64,000 nt of DNA from Porticoccaceae bacterium LTM1 (GCA_030252795.1 CP127080.1:1748501-1812500); one strand, 5' to 3'; numbered from the stretch's first letter, positions 27,239 through 35,729 are shown. Program-made: numbers and translations. Notes: generated by a model not told the origin, from the sequence alone.

Positions 27239-28138
27239 ATGTCCGAAAAACTTGAACTGGAAAGACACTGCGAAAACTGTGGCACCTTGTTGCAGGGTGA
27301 GTACTGTCATCGTTGCGGACAGGAAGTTATTCACAATCGTCGCTTCTTTGGCGGCGTAATACTGGATCTGCTCAATACTTTTTTCAGCTACGACTCCAAA
27401 GTTAACCGCACTTTTCTTCCCCTGTTCTTTAAACCGGGTTTCCTGACCCGTGAATACATGGCTGGTCGCCGCGCCCGCTACATTCTTCCCTTTCGGTTGT
27501 ATCTATTCACGAGTGTATTCTGCTTTATTCTTTTGTCTTTCCAGGATGATCTGCTGAAGTTCGATGTCACTCCTGAAGATACCGCATCTCAGGAAGATGC
27601 CTCATCTCAGGAAGATACTTCATCTCAGAAAGAGACCTCACTGGGAGATACAATAACCTTTAAAGCTGACTCCGATCTTTCACCAGAATTTGAAGCAAAA
27701 CTGGAAAAACTCTCGGAAAAGTCCGCCAGTGAATTGGTCAATTTAACCCTTGAGGCAACGCCAAAAGTACTGTTATTGCTGATGCCAATTATGGCCCTGG
27801 TACTAAAGCTGTTTTACCTGCGTTCACGAATCTACTTTGTCGATCATTTTGTGGCGGTGCTGCACTGCCAGAGCTTCCTGTTCTTGATGCTCTCACTGAT
27901 TATGCTGATTTCCTACCTGGGCGCAGCTATTCCTGTTTTCCCGGACTGGACACTGAATATCGTTATAACGGGCATCCTTCTTTGGGCTCTGATTTACCTT
28001 CCCATGGCGCTAAAGCAGGTCTATCGACAATCCACCGTCCTGACGGTAGTTAAATACCTGCTCCTGCTCATTATCTATGGCACCCTCTCGATTCTCACCA
28101 TTATTGCTGCGTTCGGCTGGAGTCTGTTCTGGCTTTAA
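27239..28138 (+). CDS. DUF3667-type membrane protein with N-terminal zinc ribbon
   Basis: 299 residues. A CxNCG...CHRCGQ zinc-ribbon-like motif (C10, C13, C22, C25 approximately) is followed by HNRRFFGGVILDLLNTFFSYDSK and LTREYMAGRRARYILPFRLYLF, the DUF3667 signature. Membrane segments follow at about 90-105 and in the C-terminal half (four). A Ser/Glu/Asp-rich loop contains three copies of a six-residue repeat. The function of the family is unknown. Confidence 0.8.
   Translation: MSEKLELERHCENCGTLLQGEYCHRCGQEVIHNRRFFGGVILDLLNTFFSYDSKVNRTFLPLFFKPGFLTREYMAGRRARYILPFRLYLFTSVFCFILLSFQDDLLKFDVTPEDTASQEDASSQEDTSSQKETSLGDTITFKADSDLSPEFEAKLEKLSEKSASELVNLTLEATPKVLLLLMPIMALVLKLFYLRSRIYFVDHFVAVLHCQSFLFLMLSLIMLISYLGAAIPVFPDWTLNIVITGILLWALIYLPMALKQVYRQSTVLTVVKYLLLLIIYGTLSILTIIAAFGWSLFWL
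27585..27638 (+). repeat. Three 18-bp tandem repeats inside the DUF3667 gene
   Basis: The unit catctcaggaagatRcYt is repeated three times in frame and encodes SQED(A/T)S-like hexapeptides in a loop. It is a possible slippage site that keeps the reading frame. Confidence 0.85.
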
Positions 28139-28219
28139 AGCTGATTTAGATCAATTTCCCCACACCGGTCCTGTGGCAGTATTCGCGCCTTTTTGATTTT
28201 CTGTGCGATTGCTGACTCT

Positions 28220-29572
28220 ATGAACAAGCCACTTATTGCCCCCGAACTGCTCTCTCCCGCTGGTACCCTAAAAAACATGCGCTATGCCTTTGCCTATGGT
28301 GCTGATGCCGTATATGCCGGCCAGCCGCGCTACAGCCTGCGGGTTCGCAATAACGAGTTCAACCACCTCGATATCATGGCAGACGCTGTGGCCGAGGCCC
28401 ACTCCCAAGGTAAACAGTTCTTTATTGCCAGCAACATCTCGCCCCACAACAACAAGGTGCGCACCTATCTGCGAGATATGGAGGATGTCATCCAAATGCG
28501 CCCCGATGCGTTGATCATGTCAGATCCGGGTCTGATTATGATGGTGCGGGAGAAGTGGCCCGATATGCCCATCCACCTGTCAGTGCAAGCCAATGCCACC
28601 AACTACGCGACGGTTAAATTCTGGGGTAAACAAGGAGTAAAGCGGGTAATTCTGTCCCGCGAACTGTCACTGGATGAAGTAGCAGAGATTCGCGAAGAGT
28701 GTCCGGACATGGAGATCGAAACCTTCGTCCACGGCGCTCTCTGTATCGCCTATTCAGGTCGATGCCTGTTGTCCGGCTACATGAATAGACGCGACCCCAA
28801 CCAGGGCGCCTGCACCAACGCCTGTCGCTGGAAGTACAACGCCCAAAGTGCCGAGCAAACCGAGACCGGTGACATTATTTGCAAAGAGAGTGTTGCCACC
28901 ACTGAACCGCAAAACTGGCAACCGGATGAACAGGCTCCAATTATGCTGCTGGAAGAAACCGGTCGCCCTGGCGAGCTGATGCCGGCATTTGAAGACGAGC
29001 ACGGCACGTACATTATGAATTCAAAGGACCTGCGTGCAGTCCAGCATGTGGAGCGATTTGTGCAGATGGGTGTGCACTCACTGAAGATCGAAGGCCGCAC
29101 AAAATCCCACTATTACGTCGCCCGTACCGCTCAGGTATACCGCCGCGCCATTGACGCCGCCGTTGCGGGCAAGCCGTTTGATATGAACCTGATGGTGGAG
29201 CTGGATCACCTCGCCAATCGAGGCTATACCGAAGGCTTTTACCGTCGTCATGTACCGCAGGAGTACCAGAACTACACCCAGGGAGCATCGACCAACCCGA
29301 ACCAGCAATTTGTCGGAGACATTACCCAAGCGGATCCAGATTCCGGTTGGCTGACCGTAGAAGTAAAGAACCGTTTTGAAAGCGGTGATTTGATGGAGCT
29401 GATTACACCCCAAGGAAACCTGAGCTTTAAACTCGATGGCATGGAAAATCGCAATGGCGAAGCTATCAGTTGTGCTCCTGGTTCCGGCCACATCGTTCGC
29501 GTTCCAGTCCCGGAGCAAATTCAGTTACCCGAAGATGGTGGGTATGGATTGTTGATGAGGCATATTGTCTAG
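28220..29572 (+). CDS. trhP: U32 family prephenate-dependent tRNA uridine hydroxylase TrhP (YegQ)
   Basis: 450 residues from the ATG at 28220 (MNKPLIAPELLSPAGTLKNM). An upstream in-frame start adds nine unconserved residues. U32 peptidase-family features are AYGADAVYAGQ, ETFVHGALCIAYSGRCLLSGYMNRRDPNQGACTNACRWKY, with the iron-sulfur-type cysteines, and HSLKIEGRTKSHYYVA. TrhP makes 5-hydroxyuridine at tRNA position 34, the first step toward cmo5U. The last step enzyme, CmoM, is encoded 1.6 kb away. No clear ribosome site is seen, so the start is moderately certain. Confidence 0.88.
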   Translation: MNKPLIAPELLSPAGTLKNMRYAFAYGADAVYAGQPRYSLRVRNNEFNHLDIMADAVAEAHSQGKQFFIASNISPHNNKVRTYLRDMEDVIQMRPDALIMSDPGLIMMVREKWPDMPIHLSVQANATNYATVKFWGKQGVKRVILSRELSLDEVAEIREECPDMEIETFVHGALCIAYSGRCLLSGYMNRRDPNQGACTNACRWKYNAQSAEQTETGDIICKESVATTEPQNWQPDEQAPIMLLEETGRPGELMPAFEDEHGTYIMNSKDLRAVQHVERFVQMGVHSLKIEGRTKSHYYVARTAQVYRRAIDAAVAGKPFDMNLMVELDHLANRGYTEGFYRRHVPQEYQNYTQGASTNPNQQFVGDITQADPDSGWLTVEVKNRFESGDLMELITPQGNLSFKLDGMENRNGEAISCAPGSGHIVRVPVPEQIQLPEDGGYGLLMRHIV

Positions 29573-29640
29573 CAGCTTGTTGACAAGCCATATGGTGCGC
29601 ACGGCGCACCCTACTGGCAAAATAAATTGCACCCAAGCAA

Positions 29641-29715
29641 GCCCTTGCCCAACCGGAACAGGTTTGCCCGATTTGTGGGTATATGAGGGCGGGCCTGTTC
29701 CGGTTGGGCAAGGGC
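29641..29715. repeat. Perfect 22-bp inverted repeat
   Basis: Arms 29641-29662 and 29694-29715 (gcccttgcccaaccggaaca plus gg, and its reverse complement) enclose 31 nt. A smaller palindrome ggtgcgcacggcgcacc lies at 29594-29610. They sit between convergent trhP and the J-domain gene, so the transcript end of trhP probably forms this stem. No T-run follows. Confidence 0.85.
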
Positions 29716-29790
29716 GGGTTTTGGCACTTAAAGGGGGACGGGCAAGTAATGCGTCATGCTCTTTTGTAGCTGTAAGGTGTAATTTCTATC

Positions 29791-29862
29791 GTCATCCCCG
29801 CGCAGGAGGGGGATCCATATCACGGCAATGCTATTCTGGATTCCCGCCTGCGCGGGAATGAC
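29791..29862. repeat. REP-like palindromic intergenic repeat, copy 1
   Basis: It begins gtcatccccgcgcagg and ends cctgcgcgggaatgac, with ggatcca and tggattc inside, and so is an imperfect palindrome of 72 bp. A related copy lies at 36253-36326. Repeats of this kind are widespread in gammaproteobacterial intergenic regions. Confidence 0.85.
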
Positions 29863-29867
29863 AAGAC

Positions 29868-30341
29868 CTATTTCTTCAACAACAAATCCTTGGCCTGGTT
29901 AATCCGTGCTGCCAGATAGTCGTTCCCCCCACGGTCCGGATGCAGCTTTTGAATCAACTGCTTGTGCGCTTTAATAATCGCCTCCTTATCAGCTCCGGGC
30001 TGCAGGCCAAGAATCTGCCAGGCCTCCTGCTCAGTCATTTCACCGCTTGAAGACTTTGCTTCAGTTTGGTCCTGCTGACCACGCTTAAGAAAGCCCAGAA
30101 ATGGCAGAACTCGAACAGCTGTATTAAATAAAAACTTAAACGCCGGTATCGCCGCGGTTATAACGGCAGCTATCCAATGAATTCGTCCGGTTGCAATTAA
30201 TACAATAACAATCCCCAACACGCCCCAGAAAACAGAACGCCACATAAAGCGTTTGCGCTCTGCCGGTGGCAGTTTTTTCAAAGTAAACCACCAATACCAG
30301 GCTAGAAACAGGGCAATCAAAAGCAAAATAATTCGGGGCAT
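29868..30341 (-). CDS. Membrane-anchored J-domain protein
   Basis: 157 residues. An N-terminal membrane segment (RIILLLIALFLAWYWWF, about 3-19) and a second at about 36-55 precede a C-terminal J-domain (about 105-157) with the HPDRGG motif in LIQKLHPDRGGNDYLAARINQAKDLL. This is a Tim14/DjlA-like type III J-protein layout. It should stimulate DnaK at the membrane, but the client is unknown. It lies between trhP and cmoM. Confidence 0.85.
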   Translation of the reverse strand: MPRIILLLIALFLAWYWWFTLKKLPPAERKRFMWRSVFWGVLGIVIVLIATGRIHWIAAVITAAIPAFKFLFNTAVRVLPFLGFLKRGQQDQTEAKSSSGEMTEQEAWQILGLQPGADKEAIIKAHKQLIQKLHPDRGGNDYLAARINQAKDLLLKK

Positions 30342-30388
30342 AACGTCACTCTAAAATTTTCAGGAAGTGTATCAACATTTGGGTAACA

Positions 30389-31168
30389 CTACGGTGTTTT
30401 GCGGCGACACAAAAAATGGATGTAGCGTCCAAGCCCAATAAACGGTTCCTGATTGGAGTGGAGCAACTCCATCTCCCTCACTGCTTCCGGCAAGCTATTG
30501 CCACCACGTGGGTCGCGCACATAATCGTTAAACACGCGAATCCCGCTTTTCACCATTACCTCAAACCCCTGTTGATGCAGCCAACGTTCAACTTCGCTGG
30601 CGGTCAGTGGGTTTGGTGGAGTAAGACTGTTCGGGTCGCCAGCAAAATCATTACTGATCGCCTTATTGAAATTACCGCGAATCAAGTTGCGGTAGACCAG
30701 GGCATCGCGGTTGTAGAACGTCAACGACAGCCACCCCCCCTCTTTGACCAAGGCATCCAACACCTGAATCGCTTCCGACGGATTTGCCAACCACTCCAGT
30801 ACAGCGTGACACATCACCAGATCAAACTGGTGCGGCAGTAACGTTGGCAAATCCTGTAAAGGGCTATGATGCCAACCTATTTTGCCCTGCACGCCGGATT
30901 CCCGGGCAGTCTGCTGCGCCAGTGACAACATCTCCTCGGAGATATCATTAACTTCTACCCTGTGACCCGCCTTTGCAAGGCGAATGGCTATCTGCCCAAG
31001 TCCCGCCCCTACATCAAGGACTGTACGAGGCTTAGAAAGAAAGTCCGGCAGAGACTCACTTATATCGCGCCACAATACATCCAGGCGTATCTGCCCTTTT
31101 ATGCCGCCGTAAATCTTGCGGGCAAAATGCTCTGAAATACCATCAAAACTGCGATCACTGGTTGCCAT
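30389..31168 (-). CDS. cmoM: tRNA 5-carboxymethoxyuridine methyltransferase CmoM
   Basis: 259 residues from the ATG at 31168 (MATSDRSFDGISEHFARKIYGGIKGQIR). A TTG 15 bp upstream is less likely. The class I SAM methyltransferase fold has motif I VLDVGAGLGQ, then EVNDISEEML, VMCHAVLEWLANP, LTFYNRDALVYRNLIRGNF and KSGIRVFNDYVRD. These closely follow E. coli CmoM, formerly SmtA. It methylates cmo5U34 to mcmo5U34 in tRNA, the end of the pathway opened by TrhP. Confidence 0.92.
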   Translation of the reverse strand: MATSDRSFDGISEHFARKIYGGIKGQIRLDVLWRDISESLPDFLSKPRTVLDVGAGLGQIAIRLAKAGHRVEVNDISEEMLSLAQQTARESGVQGKIGWHHSPLQDLPTLLPHQFDLVMCHAVLEWLANPSEAIQVLDALVKEGGWLSLTFYNRDALVYRNLIRGNFNKAISNDFAGDPNSLTPPNPLTASEVERWLHQQGFEVMVKSGIRVFNDYVRDPRGGNSLPEAVREMELLHSNQEPFIGLGRYIHFLCRRKTP

Positions 31169-31267
31169 TAGACACCTGCTCAAAAATCAACCAACCGATT
31201 GATATTGTTAAAAAATTTGCGGTTTAACCTTAGGTAAGTAGAATAACCCTTCTGCGCCAAACATTCC

Positions 31268-31326
31268 GCCCCGATGGCACAGCTGGATAGCGCGGCCCCC
31301 TCCTAAGGGGCAGGTCAGAGGTTCGA
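31268..31326 (+). pseudogene. Truncated tRNA-Arg(CCU) copy
   Basis: It is identical to the first 59 nt of the intact tRNA at 31479, through the anticodon arm to gttcga of the T loop. The 3' part of the T arm and the acceptor strand are missing and replaced by unrelated sequence. It cannot fold as a tRNA. It looks like a remnant of duplication or of site-specific recombination at the tRNA. Confidence 0.85.
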
Positions 31327-31372
31327 GCGCCGAACGAAGTGAGGCACGGCGCAAGAGCAAAGCGCAGGCGAT

Positions 31373-31408
31373 CCGAAGGACGAGCCGCAAAGCGGCGAAG
31401 CAATCCTC
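31373..31408. repeat. 36-bp direct repeat at the tRNA-Arg locus, copy 1
   Basis: The sequence beginning ccgaaggacgagccgcaaag recurs at 31741-31776 with one mismatch. The two copies bracket the intact tRNA and the long inverted repeat. Confidence 0.9.
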
Positions 31409-31478
31409 ATCAATTTAATTGATGAACTAGAAACAATTAAGTTTTACTTTGCAGCGGATTACCGATGCAAATTTCAAA

Positions 31479-31555
31479 GCCCCGATGGCACAGCTGGATA
31501 GCGCGGCCCCCTCCTAAGGGGCAGGTCAGAGGTTCGAATCCTCTTCGGGGCGCCA
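31479..31555 (+). tRNA. tRNA-Arg (anticodon CCU), CCA encoded
   Basis: 77 nt. The acceptor stem is GCCCCGA/TCGGGGC, the D-arm GCAC...GCGC has one A-C mismatch, and the anticodon stem-loop is GCCCC-CTCCTAA-GGGGC with anticodon CCT. The variable loop is AGGTC, the T-arm is AGAGG-TTCGAAT-CCTCT, the discriminator base is G, and CCA is genomically encoded. It would decode AGG. Its 3' end is copied nearby, as often seen at integration sites. Confidence 0.93.
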
Positions 31556-31678
31556 ACTTTACCTTTAAAATCAATAGCTTACATAAAGCTTGGCACACTT
31601 AAGTCACAAACCAAAAATAAGTTATTGATTTTAAAATTAAAAATCTGAATTTATCAAATCAGCCCAAATTCACCTCTT

Positions 31679-31746
31679 CTTCGGGGCGCCATAAAAACAA
31701 AGGGCCACCTGCAAAGGTGGCCCTTTGTTTTTATGGCGCCCCGAAG
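31679..31746 (+). terminator. 31-bp perfect inverted repeat carrying a copy of the tRNA 3' end
   Basis: Arms 31679-31709 and 31716-31746 are exact reverse complements with a 6-nt loop (tgcaaa). The outer part of each arm, cttcggggcgcca, is the 3' end of the tRNA-Arg. The inner part aaagggccacc/ggtggcccttt followed by gttttt is a normal terminator hairpin. It probably ends tRNA transcription. Confidence 0.8.
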
Positions 31747-31776
31747 GACAAGCCGCAAAGCGGCGAAGCAATCCTC
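31741..31776. repeat. 36-bp direct repeat at the tRNA-Arg locus, copy 2
   Basis: Partner of 31373-31408 with one base different. It is followed at about 31796-31824 by gatccttcgctccgctcaggatgac, another palindromic intergenic repeat. From there to the aminotransferase start at 32060 the DNA is AT-rich, with no gene seen. Confidence 0.85.
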
Positions 31777-32059
31777 TTCACATGTCAGTAGAACTGAGAT
31801 CCTTCGCTCCGCTCAGGATGACAGTCGTGAAGATTAAACTTATCCCCTCCCCCTTTATCCCCGCTCAATCAATCACTTTAACGATATAAACCACATTTTA
31901 ACCAAAGTTTTATCGATTATAACCATTTTATCCATTCATTCTGACCAACCCCATTCCTAAAATGGAATGCAAAGCGCTGCATGTGCGCACCCGAAAACTA
32001 CTTTGATAAAGCTAAGAAGCAAAGGCCATTGGCCTTGCGATAAGAAGGGGTAACAGAAA

Positions 32060-33541
32060 GTGTCGATTATCAACAAACTTGAACAACTGCGTGCCTGCGG
32101 CGGTAGCCGTCTTACCAATGGCCTGGAAAACGCCATCATTGAGCAATTCAGCGCCAAAGATCCTCACCTGGAGCGCGCTGTCGATAATGCACTTGTCGCT
32201 GCCACCCAAATCCAAAACGAATTCCCTGGCCTGCTGGACAAGGACGAAGCCCAACTAATCGAAGAGTTACAACAGGGCTACCTCAATTTCTATCAGGCTG
32301 ACGCCCTCAATCCCTATGTTGCTCTTGGCGCATCCGGCCCCTGGATTGTTACCAGCAAAGGTGCTGTGCTTTACGACACAGGCGGTTACGGCATGCTCGG
32401 TTTCGGACACGCACCTGATGTGGTTCTGGAAGCCATGAACCAGCCGCATGTGATGGCCAACATCATGACCCCCAGCGTCAGCCAAATGCGCCTGATGCAG
32501 ACCTTGCGCAACGAGATTGGTCGCAGCCGTGACAATGGCTGTCCGTTTGAAACCTTCTTGTGTCTGAACTCGGGTAGTGAAGCGGTCTCTATCGCAGCGC
32601 GTATTTCCGATATCAACGCCAAGCTGATGACCGATTCTGATGGCCGTCACGCAGGCAAGCCGATCAAGCGTCTGGCACTGAAGGGCGCTTTTCATGGCCG
32701 CACAGACCGTCCTGCTCAGTACTCTGACTCCAGCATGCCGGTATACAAAAAATACCTGGCCAGCTTCCGCTCCAATAATGACCTGATCACCGTTCCTGCC
32801 AATGACTGCGAAGCCCTGCTGGCAGCCTTCCGCTGCGCTGATGAAGAAGGTGTATTTATCGAATCCATGTTTATGGAGCCGGTAATGGGCGAAGGTAATC
32901 CTGGTATGGCTGTCACTCCTGAGTTCTACACTCTGGCTCGCGAACTGACCCATGCCCACGGCTCTCTGCTTCTGGTGGACTCCATTCAGGCTGGTCTGCG
33001 CACCAATGGCTGCATGTCCATCGTCGACTACCCGGGCTTTGAAAAACTGCCGGCACCGGATATGGAGTCCTATTCCAAGGCGATCAACGGCGGTCAGTTC
33101 CCGCTATCGGTACTGGGTGTCAGTCACCGAGCTACCGAGCTTTATCAAAAAGGCCTTTACGGCAACACCATGACTACCAACCCTCGTGCGATGGATGTGG
33201 CAGTAGCCGTACTGAGTAATATGACCGAAGCTCGTCGCGCCAATATCAAAAAAGCCGGAAAAGAGCTGATCGAGAAGTTCACCAGACTGAAAGAAGAGCT
33301 TAACGGCCCAATCACCAATGTTCAGGGTACAGGGCTGCTGTTCAGTGTTGAACTGACCGGCGAATACAAGAGCTACGGAGCCAACTCTACCGAAGAATAC
33401 CTGCGCACCAAGGGTATCGGCGTAATTCATGGTGGTGAGAACTCACTGCGCTTTACCCCATGGTTCGATATCAGCAGCGAAGAAATTGATTTGCTGGTAG
33501 CTGCCACCAAAGATGCCCTGCTGAATGGCCCTAAGCGCTAA
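32060..33541 (+). CDS. PLP-dependent class III aminotransferase
   Basis: 493 residues. The GTG start is preceded by AGAAGGGG. The class III fold is indicated by LCLNSGSEAVSIAARI, the glycine-rich and LKGAFHGRTDRPAQY segment, the cofactor-binding stretch LLLVDSIQAGLRTNG (Asp of the DxxQ motif), and Lys340 in SYSKAINGGQFPLSV as the likely Schiff-base lysine. The substrate is not evident, and ornithine, lysine and 4-aminobutyrate enzymes share these motifs. The protein is about 70 residues longer than typical acetylornithine aminotransferases, mostly at the N-terminus. It stands alone, with a strong terminator after it. Confidence 0.85.
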   Translation: MSIINKLEQLRACGGSRLTNGLENAIIEQFSAKDPHLERAVDNALVAATQIQNEFPGLLDKDEAQLIEELQQGYLNFYQADALNPYVALGASGPWIVTSKGAVLYDTGGYGMLGFGHAPDVVLEAMNQPHVMANIMTPSVSQMRLMQTLRNEIGRSRDNGCPFETFLCLNSGSEAVSIAARISDINAKLMTDSDGRHAGKPIKRLALKGAFHGRTDRPAQYSDSSMPVYKKYLASFRSNNDLITVPANDCEALLAAFRCADEEGVFIESMFMEPVMGEGNPGMAVTPEFYTLARELTHAHGSLLLVDSIQAGLRTNGCMSIVDYPGFEKLPAPDMESYSKAINGGQFPLSVLGVSHRATELYQKGLYGNTMTTNPRAMDVAVAVLSNMTEARRANIKKAGKELIEKFTRLKEELNGPITNVQGTGLLFSVELTGEYKSYGANSTEEYLRTKGIGVIHGGENSLRFTPWFDISSEEIDLLVAATKDALLNGPKR

Positions 33542-33563
33542 TCAGCAATACCATCGTGCTTTA

Positions 33564-33596
33564 AAAAAAGAAGGCAAATTCGCCTTCTTTTTTTTC
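33564..33596 (+). terminator. Intrinsic terminator after the aminotransferase gene
   Basis: The stem GAAGGC/GCCTTC, extended by A/T pairs, is followed by nine T residues. It lies about 25 bp past the stop. Confidence 0.9.
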
Positions 33597-33758
33597 GTCC
33601 TTGCGCTGTACAAAAAAACACCACACAACACTCAGGACCCCATAAAAAAAGGGGAATTTCAAGTCTTACATTTTTAATTAGCCTCCTTATAATGCGCGCC
33701 CTTTGGGTGGTACTACACCACCAGATTAATTCGCTGTTACGCTGTACCGAGGTTAGTT

Positions 33759-34385
33759 TTGATCGTTTTTACCATCATCAATGAAGTCACCGATCAGGTG
33801 TATGTGGCCACCACCGGAAAGACCCCTAAAGCGCGCTGGAAGCAATTTGTCGATGCCGCGTCACTGGGTATCAAAGCAAAGATTTACGACGACATTCTCG
33901 AACACGGTGCAGAGAGCTTCTCCGTTGCCGAATTTGGGGTGGCTATGGATCGCGAGCATTCAAGAGAGTTGCTCGATGAGGCCATGGAACAGTATGACGC
34001 GATCAGTCTGCAGGGTGTGAAAACATCTCTGGACACCATTGTCGGTGAAACCCCGGTGCGAAAAGCTACTCCTGCAAAAGCCCCAAAACCAAGCTCAATG
34101 GATCTTGTGAAGCAAGCTTTGATGTCTGCCGGCACAACAGGCACTGCTGTAGTTTCACAGGCGAAAACAGCGGCCAAGCCAAAAAAAGCGGCTGCACCCA
34201 AAATCTCTACAGGCCGCGCAGCATCCAGCAGCAAAGAAAAGCGCATCAAGGAGCTGATCGCCCAGGAGAAACTGGCTCGGGAAACGGCGCAGAAAGCCAA
34301 AGCCTCTGCAGAAGCGGACGAAATGGCTGCCATCATGGCGAAAATCGACTCGCGCGCCACCTCTTCATATCGCCGTGGGCGTTAA
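33759..34385 (+). CDS. GIY-YIG-like N-terminal domain protein with Lys/Ala-rich tail
   Basis: 208 residues, starting at a TTG preceded by GAGG. Residues 1-80 (IVFTIINEVTDQVYVATTGKTPKARWKQF...IYDDILEHGAESFSVAEFG) resemble the beta-strand, RW and EHGAESF pattern of GIY-YIG domains. The Tyr pair is replaced (FTI...VYVAT), so nuclease activity is doubtful. Residues 90-170 are low complexity, rich in Lys, Ala and Pro. The end is a predicted charged coiled coil (KEKRIKELIAQEKLARETAQ). Nucleic-acid binding is plausible. The function is unknown. Confidence 0.6.
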   Translation: MIVFTIINEVTDQVYVATTGKTPKARWKQFVDAASLGIKAKIYDDILEHGAESFSVAEFGVAMDREHSRELLDEAMEQYDAISLQGVKTSLDTIVGETPVRKATPAKAPKPSSMDLVKQALMSAGTTGTAVVSQAKTAAKPKKAAAPKISTGRAASSSKEKRIKELIAQEKLARETAQKAKASAEADEMAAIMAKIDSRATSSYRRGR

Positions 34386-34408
34386 AGCCCCTAATGGTTG
34401 TAGTCAAA

Positions 34409-34440
34409 GAAGGGCTTTCACATAGAGAGCCCTTTTCTTT
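34409..34440 (+). terminator. Intrinsic terminator after the GIY-YIG-like gene
   Basis: The stem AAGGGCT/AGCCCTT with an 11-nt loop is followed by TTCTTT. Confidence 0.75.
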
Positions 34441-34476
34441 CTGTCTGGGCACCACAACGACTATAATGCCGCCCTT

Positions 34477-35190
34477 ATGAACCTGCTGCTTCTCGAACAA
34501 GATGATTTCACCTCTGCCAACCGGGTACAGATTACCGGTCGGCGGCTTCAGCATATGCGCGAAGTTCATCAGGTGGTTGAGGGGCAGACACTTAAGGCAG
34601 GTTTAATCAATGGCGACATGGGCGCCGGCACCATTACATCGGTGTCACCATCCGCCGTGGAAATGGAGCTGGAACTGACCACACCTCCTCCAGCGCCCCT
34701 ACCTCTTACCCTGGTTCTTGCACTGCCGCGCCCCAAGATGATGCGCAGGGTACTGCAAACCATTGCTACCATGGGTGTAAAACAGGTCTACCTGATCAAC
34801 AGCTATCGCGTAGAAAAAAGCTACTGGCAAAGTCCATTTCTGTCACCAGATGCCATTCGCGAGCAACTGATATTGGGATTGGAACAAGGCTGCGATACAG
34901 CCTTACCGGAAGTTCACCTCCATAAGCGCTTCAAGCCTTTTGTGGAAGATGACCTGCCAGCCATTGTCGGCGACAGTACCGCTCTGGTGGCCCATCCTAA
35001 AGGCAACAACCCCTGCCCTATCAACATCCAGCAGCCGACCACACTGGCGATTGGCCCCGAAGGCGGGTTTATTCCGTACGAAGTGGAAAAGCTGGAAGAG
35101 GCTGGTTTCCAGGCAGTGACGCTGGGAGCAAGAATCTTACGGGTGGAAACAGCTATTCCTACCCTGTTGAGTCGACTTTACCCACTCTGA
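34477..35190 (+). CDS. rsmE: 16S rRNA m3U1498 methyltransferase RsmE
   Basis: 237 residues. An N-terminal PUA-like domain (about 1-65, with RRLQHMREVHQVVEGQTL) precedes the SPOUT methyltransferase domain. Motifs are LALPRPKMMRRVLQTIATMGVKQVYL, EQLILGLEQGCDTALPEV, the SAM-knot sequence LAIGPEGGFIPYEVEKLEEAGF, and LGARILRVETAIPTLLSRL. All are standard for RsmE, which methylates N3 of U1498 in 16S rRNA. Confidence 0.96.
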   Translation: MNLLLLEQDDFTSANRVQITGRRLQHMREVHQVVEGQTLKAGLINGDMGAGTITSVSPSAVEMELELTTPPPAPLPLTLVLALPRPKMMRRVLQTIATMGVKQVYLINSYRVEKSYWQSPFLSPDAIREQLILGLEQGCDTALPEVHLHKRFKPFVEDDLPAIVGDSTALVAHPKGNNPCPINIQQPTTLAIGPEGGFIPYEVEKLEEAGFQAVTLGARILRVETAIPTLLSRLYPL

Positions 35191-35268
35191 TCCGCATCAA
35201 TTCGCTTCACTGACAATCCGCTACACTGTTACTCAAAAGAGAGTGAATCGTATAAAAAGGATTGAACA

Positions 35269-35688
35269 ATGCCCAAGCAAACCATCCCCACACTCGGCGA
35301 GGTGATGACTGCCAGCCCCACCACCATCGATATCAACGCCACACTCTCTCAAGCCAAGGTATTGATGGAGCAACTTGGGGTTGATCATCTGCCGGTGATG
35401 GACAATGAAGTAGTGGAAACCATTGTGTCTGATCGGGATATCAAACGCTTCACCCTGCCCGCCCACGAGTTGCGCGAGGATGAAGAGCCACTGGTACGTG
35501 ATATCACGCCGGTTCGCGCCAGCCTGGCAGATTTTAATGACCCACTGGACCGAGTGCTGGACGTGATGCACGACCGCCATGTCAGTGCAGTGATTGTTCT
35601 AAAGGAAGGCGAGCTGGCGGGAATATTTACCGAAACTGACGCATGTGGATTGTTGGCCAGTTTGTTACGGGAGACAGCCTCCAAGTAG
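35269..35688 (+). CDS. CBS-domain pair protein
   Basis: 139 residues, almost entirely two CBS motifs: TLGEVMTASPTTIDINATLSQAKVLMEQLGVDHLPVMD...VSDRDIKR, then LVRDITPVRASLADFNDPLDRVLDVMHDRHVSAVIVLKEGELAGIFTETDAC. CBS pairs usually bind adenosine nucleotides and regulate a partner, which is not identifiable here. AAAAGGA lies upstream of the ATG. It overlaps nothing and appears to be a single gene. Confidence 0.9.
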   Translation: MPKQTIPTLGEVMTASPTTIDINATLSQAKVLMEQLGVDHLPVMDNEVVETIVSDRDIKRFTLPAHELREDEEPLVRDITPVRASLADFNDPLDRVLDVMHDRHVSAVIVLKEGELAGIFTETDACGLLASLLRETASK

Positions 35689-35729
35689 CCTGTATTGCGC
35701 ATTGCTTCAAGCGGGCTACATAAATGCCG

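Noticed and set aside
28193-28219. Upstream start for trhP
   Set aside because: The extra nine residues are not family-like. MNKPLIAPELLSPAG is the usual beginning.
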